Shown: positions 24,101 through 33,768, numbered from the stretch's first letter. The stretch: 64,000 bases of DNA from Phocaeicola salanitronis DSM 18170 (GCF_000190575.1 NC_015164.1:3868001-3932000); one strand, 5' to 3'. The notes: a model not told the origin generated them from the letters alone. Translations and numbers: made by a program.

Positions 24101-26083
24101 TCAATGGGATTGCCAATATTTCTCCAACCGTTCGGCTTCTTCGAGGCTGATTTGAATCACCGTTCCGTGTTTGGGAGAGGTGAAATTTGCCGCTTTCATG
24201 AGTCCTTCGTTAAAGCGTCCCAAAGGAGTGAAATGCTTGAAATCGGTTGTCTCGCAAAAGCCGAAGTTATGGGGCTGGATGCTGAATATGTCGTACATCA
24301 CCACCCATTTGTCCTCTCCGATGCGTTTCCATACGTTGGGCGCTTCGCATGCTCCCGGTTCGGAATCAATCCATTTGTCTATGTAGCGGTACGGGCCGGT
24401 AACATTGCCTTCATCATTCACCGCCATGCGGATTCCACCCGGATTTTCCTGAGCCACATACATCATGCAAGCCCTGCCATCGGGCAGGCGCGAAATATCG
24501 GCGTCAAGGATTTGTATGTTCTTGTCCGGATATTCGAAAAGCTGTTTCGGCTCGGTGGTCAGCCTGGTGAAATCATTGTCTGTGTATGCGTAATAAAGCG
24601 TGGTTCTTCCGTTTCCGTGGCGCATGGTGAAATAAATCATCATTTTCCCTGCTTGAGGGTCGTAAGTGGTTTCGGGCGCCCATGCGCATCCGATGTCTCC
24701 GAATTTCTCCGGAAACGCTTGGTCTATCCGGATATTGCTCCGGGTCCAGTGGATGAGGTCGCGTGACTTCATCAAGACCAGCCCCCGGTTGTTTCCCCAT
24801 CCGTATGCTTCTCCGTCGCGTTCCCATTCGGTATCGCGTATGCCTTTTTGTTTTCCGAAGATATGCAGGTCGGTCATGGAAAGGTAAAAGGCTCCGTCCG
24901 GTCCGCGGTAGATATGCGGGTCGCGCACGCCCAGCTGTTCGGCGATGGTGTCTCCGGCGATGACCGGTTGCCCGTCGTTGACCGCGGTGAATGTATATCC
25001 GTCGCGGCTTGTTGCCATAAACAGGCTATGGGTAGGGTCGTTGAAGAACACGAAAAGGTAGGCTCCCATCCCTTTTTCGGAAGCGCACAAGTGGCGTTTT
25101 ATTTTGAGCTTGTCTCCCGACAGGTCTACTTCAAACAGCTGAGGGATGCGAATGTATCTGCCGTTTGCATCGCAATGGCTATGGACGGACATCAGCCAGC
25201 GTCCGTTGAAATCCTTGAATAACATGCCGTGTCCATAATTGGGAGGCGTAATCGGGGCTTGTTCTTGTATCCATGGTCCGTCCAATGTTCCGCTTTCGGA
25301 ATAAGCTACGCCTTGGGTGTAAATGTTTCCAATCCAGCTTGTCCATATCATGCCCAGCCGTCCGGTTCCTGTACGGAAGAGCCACGGACCGTCAGTTACT
25401 CGGTTGGGTCTCTCTTTTCCATCGACTGTTTCGCGGCTCCAAGGTGAATCGCTTGCCCGGAACAAAACCTGGGCTTTGCCCGCCGTTCCGCTCAAGTCGG
25501 ATTTTAATTCTATCTTTTCAATGGTTCCGTTCCAGTTTTTCAACCATTCTCCGCAATAGACCATGTAAGGCTTTCCGTCCTTGTCTGTCCATAAGGTACC
25601 GTCCAGTGTGGGGATTGAATCCGGAAGATAGGTCTTGTCTTTTATGGGACGGTAAGGCCCGTCAGGGCGGTCGCTCACCAATACGTGGCAGGCACGGCGG
25701 GGTATATCATTGCCCCGATAGGTTCCGATAAGGATGGAGTCGTTGGTGAAAGTGGCAAAGTAGTAGTATTTGCCTTTATATTTATGGAGTTCGGCAGCCC
25801 ATATTTGCGGTCTTTTCCCCATCCAAGAGTTGGGGTCTGTCTCGGCTACAATGTAAGGTCCGTCCCACTTTTCAAGGTCTTTGCTTTTCCATAACAGTCC
25901 GCCCGTACCGGTCATATAATAGGTTTGGGTTTCGTCATCTGCCAAGATGCAAGGGTCGCTGAGGCGGATTGAATCGCGGGGGATTGCGGTCCGGAATTTA
26001 GGGTGTTTTTTGCTTTGTGCCATACTTCCCGTAGAAAACAGGACTAAAAACAGCAGCATCAAGAAGCGGTTTATGAGTTTCAT
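24101..26083 (-). CDS. Tandem double GH43 glycoside hydrolase, secreted
   Basis: A 660-aa protein with a Sec signal peptide (MKLINRFLMLLFLVLFSTGSMAQ-like, cut near residue 22) and two GH43-type five-bladed propellers. Domain 1 (~35-335) has base Asp in RLSDPCIL and LDGTLWTDKDGKPYMVY, but at the usual Glu acid site shows VTDGPWLF. Domain 2 (~340-650) has GVRDPHIYRGPDGAFY, DADISRLPDG and a good acid-site candidate EPGACEAPNVWK. GH43 enzymes mostly cleave arabinose-, xylose- or galactofuranose-containing glycans. No SusCD pair is adjacent. It was separated from the tricorn gene by a giant palindrome and an IS. Confidence 0.88.
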   Translation of the reverse strand: MKLINRFLMLLFLVLFSTGSMAQSKKHPKFRTAIPRDSIRLSDPCILADDETQTYYMTGTGGLLWKSKDLEKWDGPYIVAETDPNSWMGKRPQIWAAELHKYKGKYYYFATFTNDSILIGTYRGNDIPRRACHVLVSDRPDGPYRPIKDKTYLPDSIPTLDGTLWTDKDGKPYMVYCGEWLKNWNGTIEKIELKSDLSGTAGKAQVLFRASDSPWSRETVDGKERPNRVTDGPWLFRTGTGRLGMIWTSWIGNIYTQGVAYSESGTLDGPWIQEQAPITPPNYGHGMLFKDFNGRWLMSVHSHCDANGRYIRIPQLFEVDLSGDKLKIKRHLCASEKGMGAYLFVFFNDPTHSLFMATSRDGYTFTAVNDGQPVIAGDTIAEQLGVRDPHIYRGPDGAFYLSMTDLHIFGKQKGIRDTEWERDGEAYGWGNNRGLVLMKSRDLIHWTRSNIRIDQAFPEKFGDIGCAWAPETTYDPQAGKMMIYFTMRHGNGRTTLYYAYTDNDFTRLTTEPKQLFEYPDKNIQILDADISRLPDGRACMMYVAQENPGGIRMAVNDEGNVTGPYRYIDKWIDSEPGACEAPNVWKRIGEDKWVVMYDIFSIQPHNFGFCETTDFKHFTPLGRFNEGLMKAANFTSPKHGTVIQISLEEAERLEKYWQSH

Positions 26084-26140
26084 GGTAATCGGTTTTTTGA
26101 ATTAACAGGGTAAAGATATGAAATTATAATGAGAAATGAA

Positions 26141-26185
26141 AATGGCATGTGAGAGGAATTCGGGTTTCTTGTCTCACATGCCATT
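26141..26185 (-). terminator. Terminator of asd
   Basis: AATGGCATGTGAGA (26141-26154) pairs perfectly with TCTCACATGCCATT (26172-26185). Read on the minus strand it follows the asd stop (26207) and runs into a short T-rich stretch. Confidence 0.75.
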
Positions 26186-26206
26186 GGGATAAAGTCGGTT
26201 GTCCGT

Positions 26207-27217
26207 TTATTTGATGTTGCCTGCCTTTATCAGGTATTCGGCAATCTGTACGGCATTCAGTGCGGCTCCTTTCTTGATTTGGTCGCCTACAATCCAGAAT
26301 GTCAGTCCGTTTTCATTGCTCAGGTCTTTGCGGATACGGCCTACATAAACCGGGTCTTTCCCTGCCAGGAAGAGCGGCATCGGATATTCTTTCTTTTCCG
26401 GATTGTCCATCAGCACCAATCCTTCGCCTTCGGCAAAAGCCTTGCGGGCTTCTTCTACCGATACGGGGCGTTCGGTCTCAATCCAAATGCTTTCCGAGTG
26501 CGAGCGTAAAGCAGGGACACGTACGCAGGTAGCACTTACCTTTACATCCGAGTGCATGATTTTACGTGTTTCGTTATACATCTTCATTTCTTCTTTTGTA
26601 TAGCCGTTATCGGTGAACACGTCGATTTGCGGAATCAGGTTGAAGGCAAGCTGGTAAGCGAACTTTTCTACTTTCACCGGTTCGTTGTTCAATACTTGGC
26701 GGTATTGTTCGTAAAGTTCGTCCATAGCGGCTGCACCTGCACCGCTGGCAGCTTGATAAGTGGAAACATGTACCCGTTTGATATGGGTCAGGTTTTCGAT
26801 GGCTTTCAAGGCTACGACCATTTGGATGGTTGTGCAGTTAGGGTTGGCAATGATGCCTCGGGGGCGGTTCAATGCATCTTCGGGATTCACTTCTGGCACT
26901 ACCAGAGGGATATCCGCATCCATACGGAAGGCACTTGAATTGTCTATCATCACCGCACCGTATTTTGTGATAGTCTCGGCAAACTCTTTGGATGTACCGG
27001 CTCCGGCAGAAGCAAAGGCAATGTCAACCCCCTTGAAATCATCGTTATGCTGCAACAATTTTACTTCAATCTCCTTTCCGCGAAAGGTGTATTTACGTCC
27101 GGCGCTACGGTGAGAACCGAATAATAACAATTCATCTATGGGAAAATTTCTTTCATCGAGCACGCGCAGGAATTCTTGTCCTACGGCTCCGCTTGCGCCA
27201 ACAATCGCTACTTTCAT
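26207..27217 (-). CDS. asd: Aspartate-semialdehyde dehydrogenase
   Basis: A 336-aa NADP-dependent enzyme that reduces aspartyl phosphate to aspartate semialdehyde, the branch point to lysine/diaminopimelate, threonine and methionine. It shows the nucleotide-binding [14 protein letters not shown] at 7-20, the catalytic Cys in [11 protein letters not shown] (~130) and the substrate-binding [14 protein letters not shown] (~235-248). Full length for the family. It stands alone, with its own terminator. Confidence 0.97.
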   Translation of the reverse strand: MKVAIVGASGAVGQEFLRVLDERNFPIDELLLFGSHRSAGRKYTFRGKEIEVKLLQHNDDFKGVDIAFASAGAGTSKEFAETITKYGAVMIDNSSAFRMDADIPLVVPEVNPEDALNRPRGIIANPNCTTIQMVVALKAIENLTHIKRVHVSTYQAASGAGAAAMDELYEQYRQVLNNEPVKVEKFAYQLAFNLIPQIDVFTDNGYTKEEMKMYNETRKIMHSDVKVSATCVRVPALRSHSESIWIETERPVSVEEARKAFAEGEGLVLMDNPEKKEYPMPLFLAGKDPVYVGRIRKDLSNENGLTFWIVGDQIKKGAALNAVQIAEYLIKAGNIK

Positions 27218-27398
27218 ATTTTCAACTCTTTTAATTGTTAATACTTTCTTTATTCAGAGAGCACAAATGCACCTCGTGTCTGGTATGACTTTGTACAAAT
27301 TCGTCCGCAAAAATAAAACATTCTGTTCGATTAATGTGGATAATAAGAAGTTTTTTTCTATTTTTGTTCGTGAAATGAACCAATGACGATAGCAATTT

Positions 27399-29546
27399 AT
27401 GAAAGAACTGGCAGACTTTATAGACTTTGATATCCATTTTCCTATTACCGATCCCACGTGGATTTTCTTTCTTGTGCTGGTCATCATTCTCTTTGCCCCG
27501 ATAATATTGGAGCGTTTGCGTATCCCGCATATCATCGGTATGATTTTGGCAGGCGTGGTGATTGGCGAGCACGGGTTTAACATCTTGGCACGCGACAGCA
27601 GTTTCGAACTGTTCGGTAAAGTAGGGCTTTATTATATTATGTTCCTTGCCGGGCTGGAAATGAATATGGAGGATTTCAAGAGCATTCGGGTCAAAGCGAC
27701 GGTATTGGGACTGCTGGCTTTCATTATTCCTTTGGGTATCGGTTTTTGGACCAATATGAATATCTTGGGTTATAGTGTCGTCACTTCGGTTTTGCTTGCC
27801 AGTATGTATGCTTCGCACACCTTGATTGCTTATCCGATTGTTATCCGTTATGGCATCAACCGCCAGCGGGCGGTCAGTATTGCCGTAGGAGGTACCGCGG
27901 TGACCGATACCCTGACCTTATTGGTCTTGGCGGTTATCGGAGGGTTGTATAAGGGTGAGGCTTCGGACATGTTCTGGATATGGCTGGTATTGAAAGTCAT
28001 CGTGCTGTGCGTCATTATCATGTACACATTCCCTCGTATCGCCCGTTGGTTTTTCCGTAGATATAGCGATAATGTGGTGCAGTATATCTTTGTGATGGCA
28101 ATGGTATTCTTAGGAGCCGGCTTGATGGAGATAGTGGGGATGGAAGGTATTTTGGGCGCTTTCCTTGCCGGATTGGTCTTGAACCGGCTGATACCCCATG
28201 TCTCTCCGTTGATGAATCATTTGGAGTTTGTGGGCAACGCTTTGTTTATTCCCTATTTCCTGATAGGGGTCGGGATGCTGATTAATGTCAATGTGCTTTT
28301 CGGGCATATTGATTCGATAAAAGTGGCTTCCGTGATGATTGTAGTGGCATTACTGGGCAAATGGATTGCTTCTTGGCTGACACAGAAAATATACAGGATG
28401 CGTGCTTTGGAGCGCGAATTGATGTTCGGGCTGAGCAATGCCCAGGCGGCGGCTACGCTGGCTGCCGTCTTGGTAGGATATGATATTATTCTGCCTTCGG
28501 GCGAGCGGCTCTTGAACGAAGATGTCTTGAACGGAACGATTCTGTTGATATTGGTGACTTGCATCGTAAGTTCGTTTATTACCGAACACGCTGCCAAGCG
28601 GATAGCGATGAGCGATGCAGATGTAGACGAAGAGAAGAAGGGAATGGAGAAAGAGTGTTTCCTGATTCCGGTGGCTAATCCGGAAACCTTGGAAGGGTTA
28701 ATGAGTTTAGGGCTGGTGTTGCGCGACGAACGGCTGCAGGATAACCTGGTGGCTTTAAGTGTTATTAATGACAATAACGATTCGGTGAAGCAAGAGATGC
28801 GGAGCAAACGGAATTTGGAACGGGCGGCACAGATAGCGGCTTCAACGAATGTCAAATTGCAAACGGTCAGCCGTTTTGACCTGAACATTACGACGGGTAT
28901 CTTGCATACGGCAAAAGAATATGAGGCAACAGGCATCATCATCGGATTGCATTATAAGGCAAGCATTGTCGATTCTTTCTTCGGGAATCTGACGGAAAAT
29001 CTGTTGAAGAATACCTACTTGCAGGTAATGGTGGTACGCTTCCTGATACCGGTAAATACGTTGCGGCGCATCATTGTGGCAGTTCCGCCGAAGTCGGAGT
29101 TCGAGCACGGATTTACCAAGTGGATTACCTATATGTGCCGGATGAGCAGCCAGTTGGGATGCCGGGTACAGTTTTATGCTTCTCCTCGTACATTGGGGTA
29201 TATCCGTGGGTTTATCCAGAAGAAATACAAGGATACGAGGGCGGTCTATTCCGAATTGGATAATTGGGATGATTTATTATTGCTGACGGGGCAGGTCAAT
29301 TATGACCATTTGTTGGTTATCGTAAGCGCAAGGCGTGGCTCGATTTCATACGACTCGTCTTTCGAGCGGTTGCCGACACAGGTATCCAAGTATTTTAATA
29401 ATAATAGCATTATGCTGCTTTATCCGGAGCAAAGAGGGGATCCGAACGAAAGTCTTTCTTTCGCTGACCCGCGTGGCTTTGCCGAGACACAATACTATGA
29501 TAGGGTAGGTAATTGGATTTATAAATGGTTTAAGAAACATTCATGA
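27399..29546 (+). CDS. CPA2-type cation:proton antiporter with USP-like tail
   Basis: A 715-aa protein. The first ~400 residues form a Na+/H+ exchanger domain with about 12 helices (LERLRIPHIIGMILAGVVIG, YYIMFLAGLEM, VGGTAVTDTLTLLVLAVIGG, GILGAFLAGLVLNRLIP). The remaining ~300 residues are soluble with universal-stress-protein-like segments (FLIPVANPETLEGLMSL, IIIGLHYKASIVDSFFG). It probably exchanges K+ or Na+ for protons across the inner membrane. The stop overlaps the tcdA start by 4 nt (ATGA), so the two are translationally coupled. Confidence 0.9.
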   Translation: MKELADFIDFDIHFPITDPTWIFFLVLVIILFAPIILERLRIPHIIGMILAGVVIGEHGFNILARDSSFELFGKVGLYYIMFLAGLEMNMEDFKSIRVKATVLGLLAFIIPLGIGFWTNMNILGYSVVTSVLLASMYASHTLIAYPIVIRYGINRQRAVSIAVGGTAVTDTLTLLVLAVIGGLYKGEASDMFWIWLVLKVIVLCVIIMYTFPRIARWFFRRYSDNVVQYIFVMAMVFLGAGLMEIVGMEGILGAFLAGLVLNRLIPHVSPLMNHLEFVGNALFIPYFLIGVGMLINVNVLFGHIDSIKVASVMIVVALLGKWIASWLTQKIYRMRALERELMFGLSNAQAAATLAAVLVGYDIILPSGERLLNEDVLNGTILLILVTCIVSSFITEHAAKRIAMSDADVDEEKKGMEKECFLIPVANPETLEGLMSLGLVLRDERLQDNLVALSVINDNNDSVKQEMRSKRNLERAAQIAASTNVKLQTVSRFDLNITTGILHTAKEYEATGIIIGLHYKASIVDSFFGNLTENLLKNTYLQVMVVRFLIPVNTLRRIIVAVPPKSEFEHGFTKWITYMCRMSSQLGCRVQFYASPRTLGYIRGFIQKKYKDTRAVYSELDNWDDLLLLTGQVNYDHLLVIVSARRGSISYDSSFERLPTQVSKYFNNNSIMLLYPEQRGDPNESLSFADPRGFAETQYYDRVGNWIYKWFKKHS

Positions 29547-30265
29547 GTGAAGATAGAACAGGCTGGCAGCAACGGACCGAGTTGTTGTTGGGCAAAGAAA
29601 AGATGGAACGCTTGCGCCGTGCCCATGTGCTGGTGGTAGGCTTGGGAGGAGTAGGGGCGTATGCAGCTGAAATGCTGTGCCGTGCCGGAGTCGGGCAGAT
29701 GACCATTGTGGATGCCGATACGGTACAACCTACCAATATCAACCGTCAGCTTCCGGCACTCCATTCTACATTGGGCAAACCGAAGGCGGAAGTGCTTGCG
29801 GAGCGCTTTCGGGATATTAATCCTGATTTGCAGTTGAGAGTGCTTTCCCTCTATTTGAAGGATGAGGCTATCCCTGAACTATTGGATAACAACCGGTTTG
29901 ATTTTATAGTAGATGCCATTGATACGGTATCTCCGAAATGTTACTTGATTTACCATGCCTTGCGGCGTGGAATAAAAATCGTTTGCAGCATGGGAGCCGG
30001 GGCAAAGCGCGACATTACCCAAATCCGTTTTGCCGATTTAGGAGAGACCTATCATTGCGGACTGAGCAAGGCTGTGCGGAAACGGTTGCAAAAGATGGGG
30101 GTGAAACGGAAAGTGCCGGTGGTATTCAGTACCGAACAAGCCGACCCGAATGCGGTGGTATTGGTAGACAATGAGCTGAATAAGAAGTCTACGACAGGGA
30201 CTGTCAGCTATATGCCGGCGGTATTCGGATGCTACTTGGCGGAGTATGTGATACGTAAATTGTAG
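29543..30265 (+). CDS. tcdA: tRNA threonylcarbamoyladenosine dehydratase (TcdA/CsdL)
   Basis: A 240-aa ThiF/E1-like enzyme that cyclises t6A37 of tRNA to ct6A using ATP. It has the Rossmann motif VVGLGGVGAYAAEML (~30-45), DADTVQPTNINRQLPAL (~57-72) with the ATP-binding Arg, VDAIDTVSPK (~118-128) and CSMGAGAKRD (~143-152). Length matches TcdA. The start overlaps the antiporter stop and lolD follows after 6 nt, so three functionally different genes share one operon. tsaE of the t6A pathway lies elsewhere in this window. Confidence 0.92.
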   Translation: MSEDRTGWQQRTELLLGKEKMERLRRAHVLVVGLGGVGAYAAEMLCRAGVGQMTIVDADTVQPTNINRQLPALHSTLGKPKAEVLAERFRDINPDLQLRVLSLYLKDEAIPELLDNNRFDFIVDAIDTVSPKCYLIYHALRRGIKIVCSMGAGAKRDITQIRFADLGETYHCGLSKAVRKRLQKMGVKRKVPVVFSTEQADPNAVVLVDNELNKKSTTGTVSYMPAVFGCYLAEYVIRKL

Positions 30266-30271
30266 TTAGTT

Positions 30272-30922
30272 ATGATTCAGTTGGAAGGAATAACCAAGAG
30301 TTTCGGCTCTTTGCAGGTATTGAAAGGAATCGATTTGACCATCGATAAAGGAGAAGTAGTAAGCATTGTAGGTCCCAGCGGAGCGGGAAAGACAACGTTG
30401 CTTCAGATTATGGGAACACTGGACAAGCCCGATGCGGGGCGTATTATATTGAATAATGTAGAAGTAAACCGGTTGAAAGATAAAGAACAGGCGGCTTTCC
30501 GTAATAAGGAAATCGGCTTTGTGTTCCAATTCCACCAATTGTTGCCCGAGTTTACGGCATTAGAGAATGTGATGATACCTTCTTTGATAAACGGAATATC
30601 GGGAAAGAACGCGCGGAAAGAAGCGGAAGCGATGCTGGATTTCTTAGGTCTGTCCGAAAGGGCTTCGCATAAGCCTGCCGAACTTTCGGGAGGCGAGAAA
30701 CAACGGGTAGCGGTGGCTCGTGCATTAATCAATCATCCTTCGGTGGTATTGGCAGATGAGCCTTCGGGCAGCCTTGATACACAGAATAAGGAAGAGTTGC
30801 ATCGTTTGTTTTTTGAGCTGCGTGATAAATTAGGCCAGACATTTGTCATTGTCACGCACGATGAGTCGCTTGCCGCACAAACCGACCGCACCATTCATCT
30901 GATAGACGGCAGGATTAGCTGA
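30272..30922 (+). CDS. lolD: ABC transporter ATPase, LolD-like
   Basis: A 216-aa ABC ATPase. Walker A is [10 protein letters not shown] (~34-43), the signature [15 protein letters not shown] (~137-151) and Walker [13 protein letters not shown] (~157-168). [18 protein letters not shown] is the LolD/MacB-type Q-loop region, so it probably powers release of lipoproteins from the inner membrane. The partner membrane genes are not in this window. Its last 8 bases overlap the 3' end of the convergent RibD-like gene. Confidence 0.85.
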   Translation: MIQLEGITKSFGSLQVLKGIDLTIDKGEVVSIVGPSGAGKTTLLQIMGTLDKPDAGRIILNNVEVNRLKDKEQAAFRNKEIGFVFQFHQLLPEFTALENVMIPSLINGISGKNARKEAEAMLDFLGLSERASHKPAELSGGEKQRVAVARALINHPSVVLADEPSGSLDTQNKEELHRLFFELRDKLGQTFVIVTHDESLAAQTDRTIHLIDGRIS

Positions 30923-31589
30923 GGCTGTATCTCAGCCAGACGGAGTTTTCACCAACGCGTTCCATGCTTTTCAGTTTCAGAAGGGTGGTTGGATAGTCTT
31001 TGTCACCGATGCCGTCGAATACGGCGGTCATTCCCGCACGTCCGTCAATGCCGGCGCCTATCACTATACTCACTTCGTCCAATAATCCGGCGCGCAGGAA
31101 AGCCCCGTTGATGTGTCCGCCTCCTACGATAGCAAGCCGTTTTACGTTGAACTGTTCATTCAGTATTTGGACGGCTTGGGATAAATCGATGCCTTCTTTT
31201 CCTATGGCTATCCATGAAATGCCTTGCTGGCGCAGGGTGTCTAAGTAGGCTTGAGACACCTTTTCACTGGTAATGACTAACAGCGGGAGTCCGTCCGCTT
31301 CCTTGCCGGGCCAGCGTAATGTTCCTCTTGAGTCAATGGCGATGGTATATCCATTGGCTTCGGTGGCTTTGTAAACCGAAGGGGCATTTGCCGGAGCAGG
31401 GTTGTCCGTTGTAAAAGGTTCGGGTAAGGCGTAATGCATTTGCATGGTTACCCTTCCTGAGAGGGTCGAGTCGCAAGCCAGTTGTTCCAACGCTTCATAA
31501 TATTCGTTTCCGCCGATGCGTTCGGTCATGTCGCAGTCGATGCGTCCGTCTATGGATGCCATCATGTGGCAAATGATGTAAGGTTTCAT
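30915..31589 (-). CDS. RibD C-terminal/dihydrofolate-reductase-like protein
   Basis: The frame is open from 31757, but the ATG at 31589 gives the family N-terminus [19 protein letters not shown]. The 224-aa product matches the stand-alone RibD_C (riboflavin deaminase-reductase, DHFR-like) fold, with [27 protein letters not shown] at ~160-186 being the best motif. These use NAD(P)H; the substrate is uncertain because no ribD-type deaminase domain is attached. It converges tail-to-tail with lolD, overlapping by 8 bp. Confidence 0.88.
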   Translation of the reverse strand: MKPYIICHMMASIDGRIDCDMTERIGGNEYYEALEQLACDSTLSGRVTMQMHYALPEPFTTDNPAPANAPSVYKATEANGYTIAIDSRGTLRWPGKEADGLPLLVITSEKVSQAYLDTLRQQGISWIAIGKEGIDLSQAVQILNEQFNVKRLAIVGGGHINGAFLRAGLLDEVSIVIGAGIDGRAGMTAVFDGIGDKDYPTTLLKLKSMERVGENSVWLRYSLS

Positions 31590-32087
31590 GATGTTATATT
31601 TTTTATTACGGGAGCAAAGGTAATGGGAAAGTATAACAATGCGATTGTTGTAAGGCTCAAAATGCATTGCTGAAAGGTTCAGCTGCAGAGTGGCATATAT
31701 GGAATGCCCGTTCCGGATGCATGCTTCGGTCAAGTCATATAGCTGCATTGCTTGCACGATTAGTAATCGTCAGCTTGCACGATTACTAATCGTCACGCTG
31801 TACGATTAGTAATCGTATCGGCGACGCAGTTATATGCATCGGAGGTTTCGGACTTGTGTATCATGTTTCGCAGCTTGCTTTTTCTGCACTTTCTGCTTTG
31901 TTCGTTGTGTGGATTGTTTCACCGGATTGTGGATAAATCCCACAATGGCTTTCCTTTTCCGTAGCGTATTTTTAGCTGAATAGCCCACTAATCCTTTGTT
32001 TTGTAGAAAGTTGCTATTATTAATAGTCGAAGAGGATGTTTGGTGCTTGTTTTGCGGTAGACGAAAGTAGCTAAAATCAGAAAACTT
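31590..32087. other. 498-bp divergent intergenic region holding element copy B
   Basis: No gene was found. It contains the intact 101-bp triple-palindrome element (31736-31836), a related GGCATATATGGAATGC stretch near 31692 and the upstream region of the broken susC gene. No convincing promoter pair was identified. Confidence 0.6.
31736..31836. repeat. 101-bp triple-palindrome element, copy B (best preserved)
   Basis: Terminal repeat CATATAGCTGCATTGC (31736-31751), 4 nt, then 15-bp dyads at 31756-31770, 31779-31793 and 31802-31816 (ACGATTA-N-TAATCGT; 23-bp period), 4 nt, and the inverted terminus GCGACGCAGTTATATG (31821-31836). Termini match 13 of 16. The arms read ACGATTA/TAATCGT in place of AAGATTA/TAATCTT in copies A and C, a compensated change in all three dyads. 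Confidence 0.9.
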
Positions 32088-32708
32088 ATGTTAAGATTGA
32101 GAGTATTGTTTATGTTTACTGCCTTTTTCTTGTTTGGTTAGGCTGTTTCAGCCCAAAACCGGACATTGCAAGGGCTTATTACATCTGCAGAAGACGGTGA
32201 ACCGTTGATTGGTGCCGTTGTTGCGGTGAAAGGGAATGAGACACAGGGCACTATAACGGATATCAACGGTCATTATACGTTGGAAATAACTTCAGACGCC
32301 TCGGTGTTGATTGTTTCGTATGTTGGAATGAAGACGCAGGAAGTGCGTATTCCTTCTTCAAGAAACAAGGTGAATATTATTTTGCAGCCTGATACGCAAG
32401 TTTTGCAAGAAATTGTGGTAACGGGTTACGGTAATTTTACAAAGTCTTCTTTTACAGGCTCTGCCAATACCATTCGTGCCGATATGATGAAAGATGTGCC
32501 GGTGATGAATGTGGAGCAGAAACTGGAAGGGATGACTACCGGTGTGAACATTACCGGAAGTTCGGGGCAGCCGGGTGCCAATCAAAGCATCCGTATCCGT
32601 GGTATGGGGTCGTTTAACGCGTCGCAAGAACCCTTGTTCGTAATTGACGGCCTGCAAATTCACGGGAGCGGTGAATGCATCCGCTGGTATCATCGTAGAA
32701 GAAGCTGA
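32088..32708 (+). pseudogene. Broken SusC/RagA-type TonB-dependent receptor, N-terminal fragment
   Basis: The ATG at 32088 starts a signal peptide (MLRLRVLFMFTAFFLFG) that is cut by a TAG at 32139-32141 (codon 18). The frame then continues through AVSAQ, a CarboxypepD_reg-like domain (LIGAVVAVKGNETQGTITD), the SusC hallmark EIVVTGYG and the first part of the plug (SIRIRGMGSFNASQEPLFVIDG). After about 32665 homology ends abruptly and the frame stops at 32708. About 80% of a normal ~1000-aa SusC is missing and there is no SusD partner. It is a decayed remnant; a silent cassette for recombination is a less likely alternative. Confidence 0.85.
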
Positions 32709-32806
32709 AGAAAATGTTGTTGTAGTTGAATATCATTTTCATCGGGCCGGTAAGGTCTTCCGTTTGATTTTGTTGTTTCATGTCACTTAGTCTTTTGTAT
32801 ATATTG

Positions 32807-33658
32807 TTATAATATAAGGTGTACGATTTGCGGATTGTGGTCGGAAAGGAATTTGCTTCCCGGTGCCGCTTCTTTCGGAATGAAACTGTCGAGTACTTTT
32901 ATTTGCGGAGTGACAAAGATAAAGTCTATTTTCTCGCATTGCTCTGAAGGAATTTGCCCGAAGTTGTGGAAAGTGTAGTCCACTCCCGTCTGTTTGCCGG
33001 CAATCTTAGCCGCATCTTTCAGTACGAATGCGTTGGAGGTAATGGTGCGGTAAGCTTCCGATTGGTCGTTTACGTTGAAGTCGCCCGTCAGTACCGCGGG
33101 GCGGTCGCCTACTATTTCTTTTATTTTCCGGATAATCAGCAAGGCGCCTTCCCGTCGGGCAGTAACACCGACATGGTCAAAATGTGTGTTGACTGCCATA
33201 AAGATTTTTCCGCTTTGCCTGTCTTTCATTTTCGCCCAGGTTGCAATGCGTGTGCAGGCTCCGTCCCATCCGATAAACCCTATGCTGTCAGGATATTGCG
33301 AGAGCCAGAATGTGTTGCTGTCTAATACTTCGAATCTGTCTTCCTTATATAATATAGGAGCATATTCGCCTTTGGTTTTCCCGTCATCGCGTCCTACTCC
33401 GATAGATTTATAGCCCGGAAGGCGCTGCAGCAGGTCTTCCAATTGGTTGTGCAGCACTTCTTGCATGCCTACGATGTCCATGTCTTGTGCCTGGATGAAC
33501 CGTGTGACGGTGTCTTTGCGGAATTGCCAGTTGTTCGATTGGTCGGCAGGGTTATCATACCGGATGTTGAATGTCGCCCAAGTAATCGTTTGTGCCTGGC
33601 AGGGTAAGAAGAAAAATGCCGATGTGATAACGGCAATGGCTAAAAAAAGTCTTTTCAT
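32807..33658 (-). CDS. Secreted endonuclease/exonuclease/phosphatase family protein
   Basis: A 283-aa protein with a Sec signal peptide (MKRLFLAIAVITSAFFFLPCQAQ) and the EEP fold: TFNIRYDN (~29-36), GMQEVL with the metal-binding Glu (~64-69), VNTHFDHVG (~155-163), LTGDFNVN (~191-198), KIDFIF (~245) and SDHNPQIV (~272) near the end. All catalytic positions appear present. Relatives hydrolyse phosphodiesters, sphingomyelin or phosphoinositides; the substrate here is unknown. Probably periplasmic. Confidence 0.92.
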   Translation of the reverse strand: MKRLFLAIAVITSAFFFLPCQAQTITWATFNIRYDNPADQSNNWQFRKDTVTRFIQAQDMDIVGMQEVLHNQLEDLLQRLPGYKSIGVGRDDGKTKGEYAPILYKEDRFEVLDSNTFWLSQYPDSIGFIGWDGACTRIATWAKMKDRQSGKIFMAVNTHFDHVGVTARREGALLIIRKIKEIVGDRPAVLTGDFNVNDQSEAYRTITSNAFVLKDAAKIAGKQTGVDYTFHNFGQIPSEQCEKIDFIFVTPQIKVLDSFIPKEAAPGSKFLSDHNPQIVHLIL

Positions 33659-33744
33659 AATCTTTATAATGGTTTGATAGGTTGGTTTTATACGGGATGT
33701 CCCTTATATCCGGCTAAGATACGAAATATATGGAAAAAACTTTC

Positions 33745-33752
33745 TATCTTTG
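33745..33752 (+). promoter_or_regulatory. -7 box of the CvfB-like gene
   Basis: TATCTTTG lies 16 nt before the ATG at 33769. Because it falls inside the longer open frame that starts at 33730, it argues for the internal start. Confidence 0.6.
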
Positions 33753-33768
33753 CATCAAAATTATTTTT

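Noticed and set aside
32166..32708. Intact small gene for a receptor-like protein
   Set aside because: The true start at 32088 with a signal peptide is cut by a TAG, and the rest is only a fragment of SusC.
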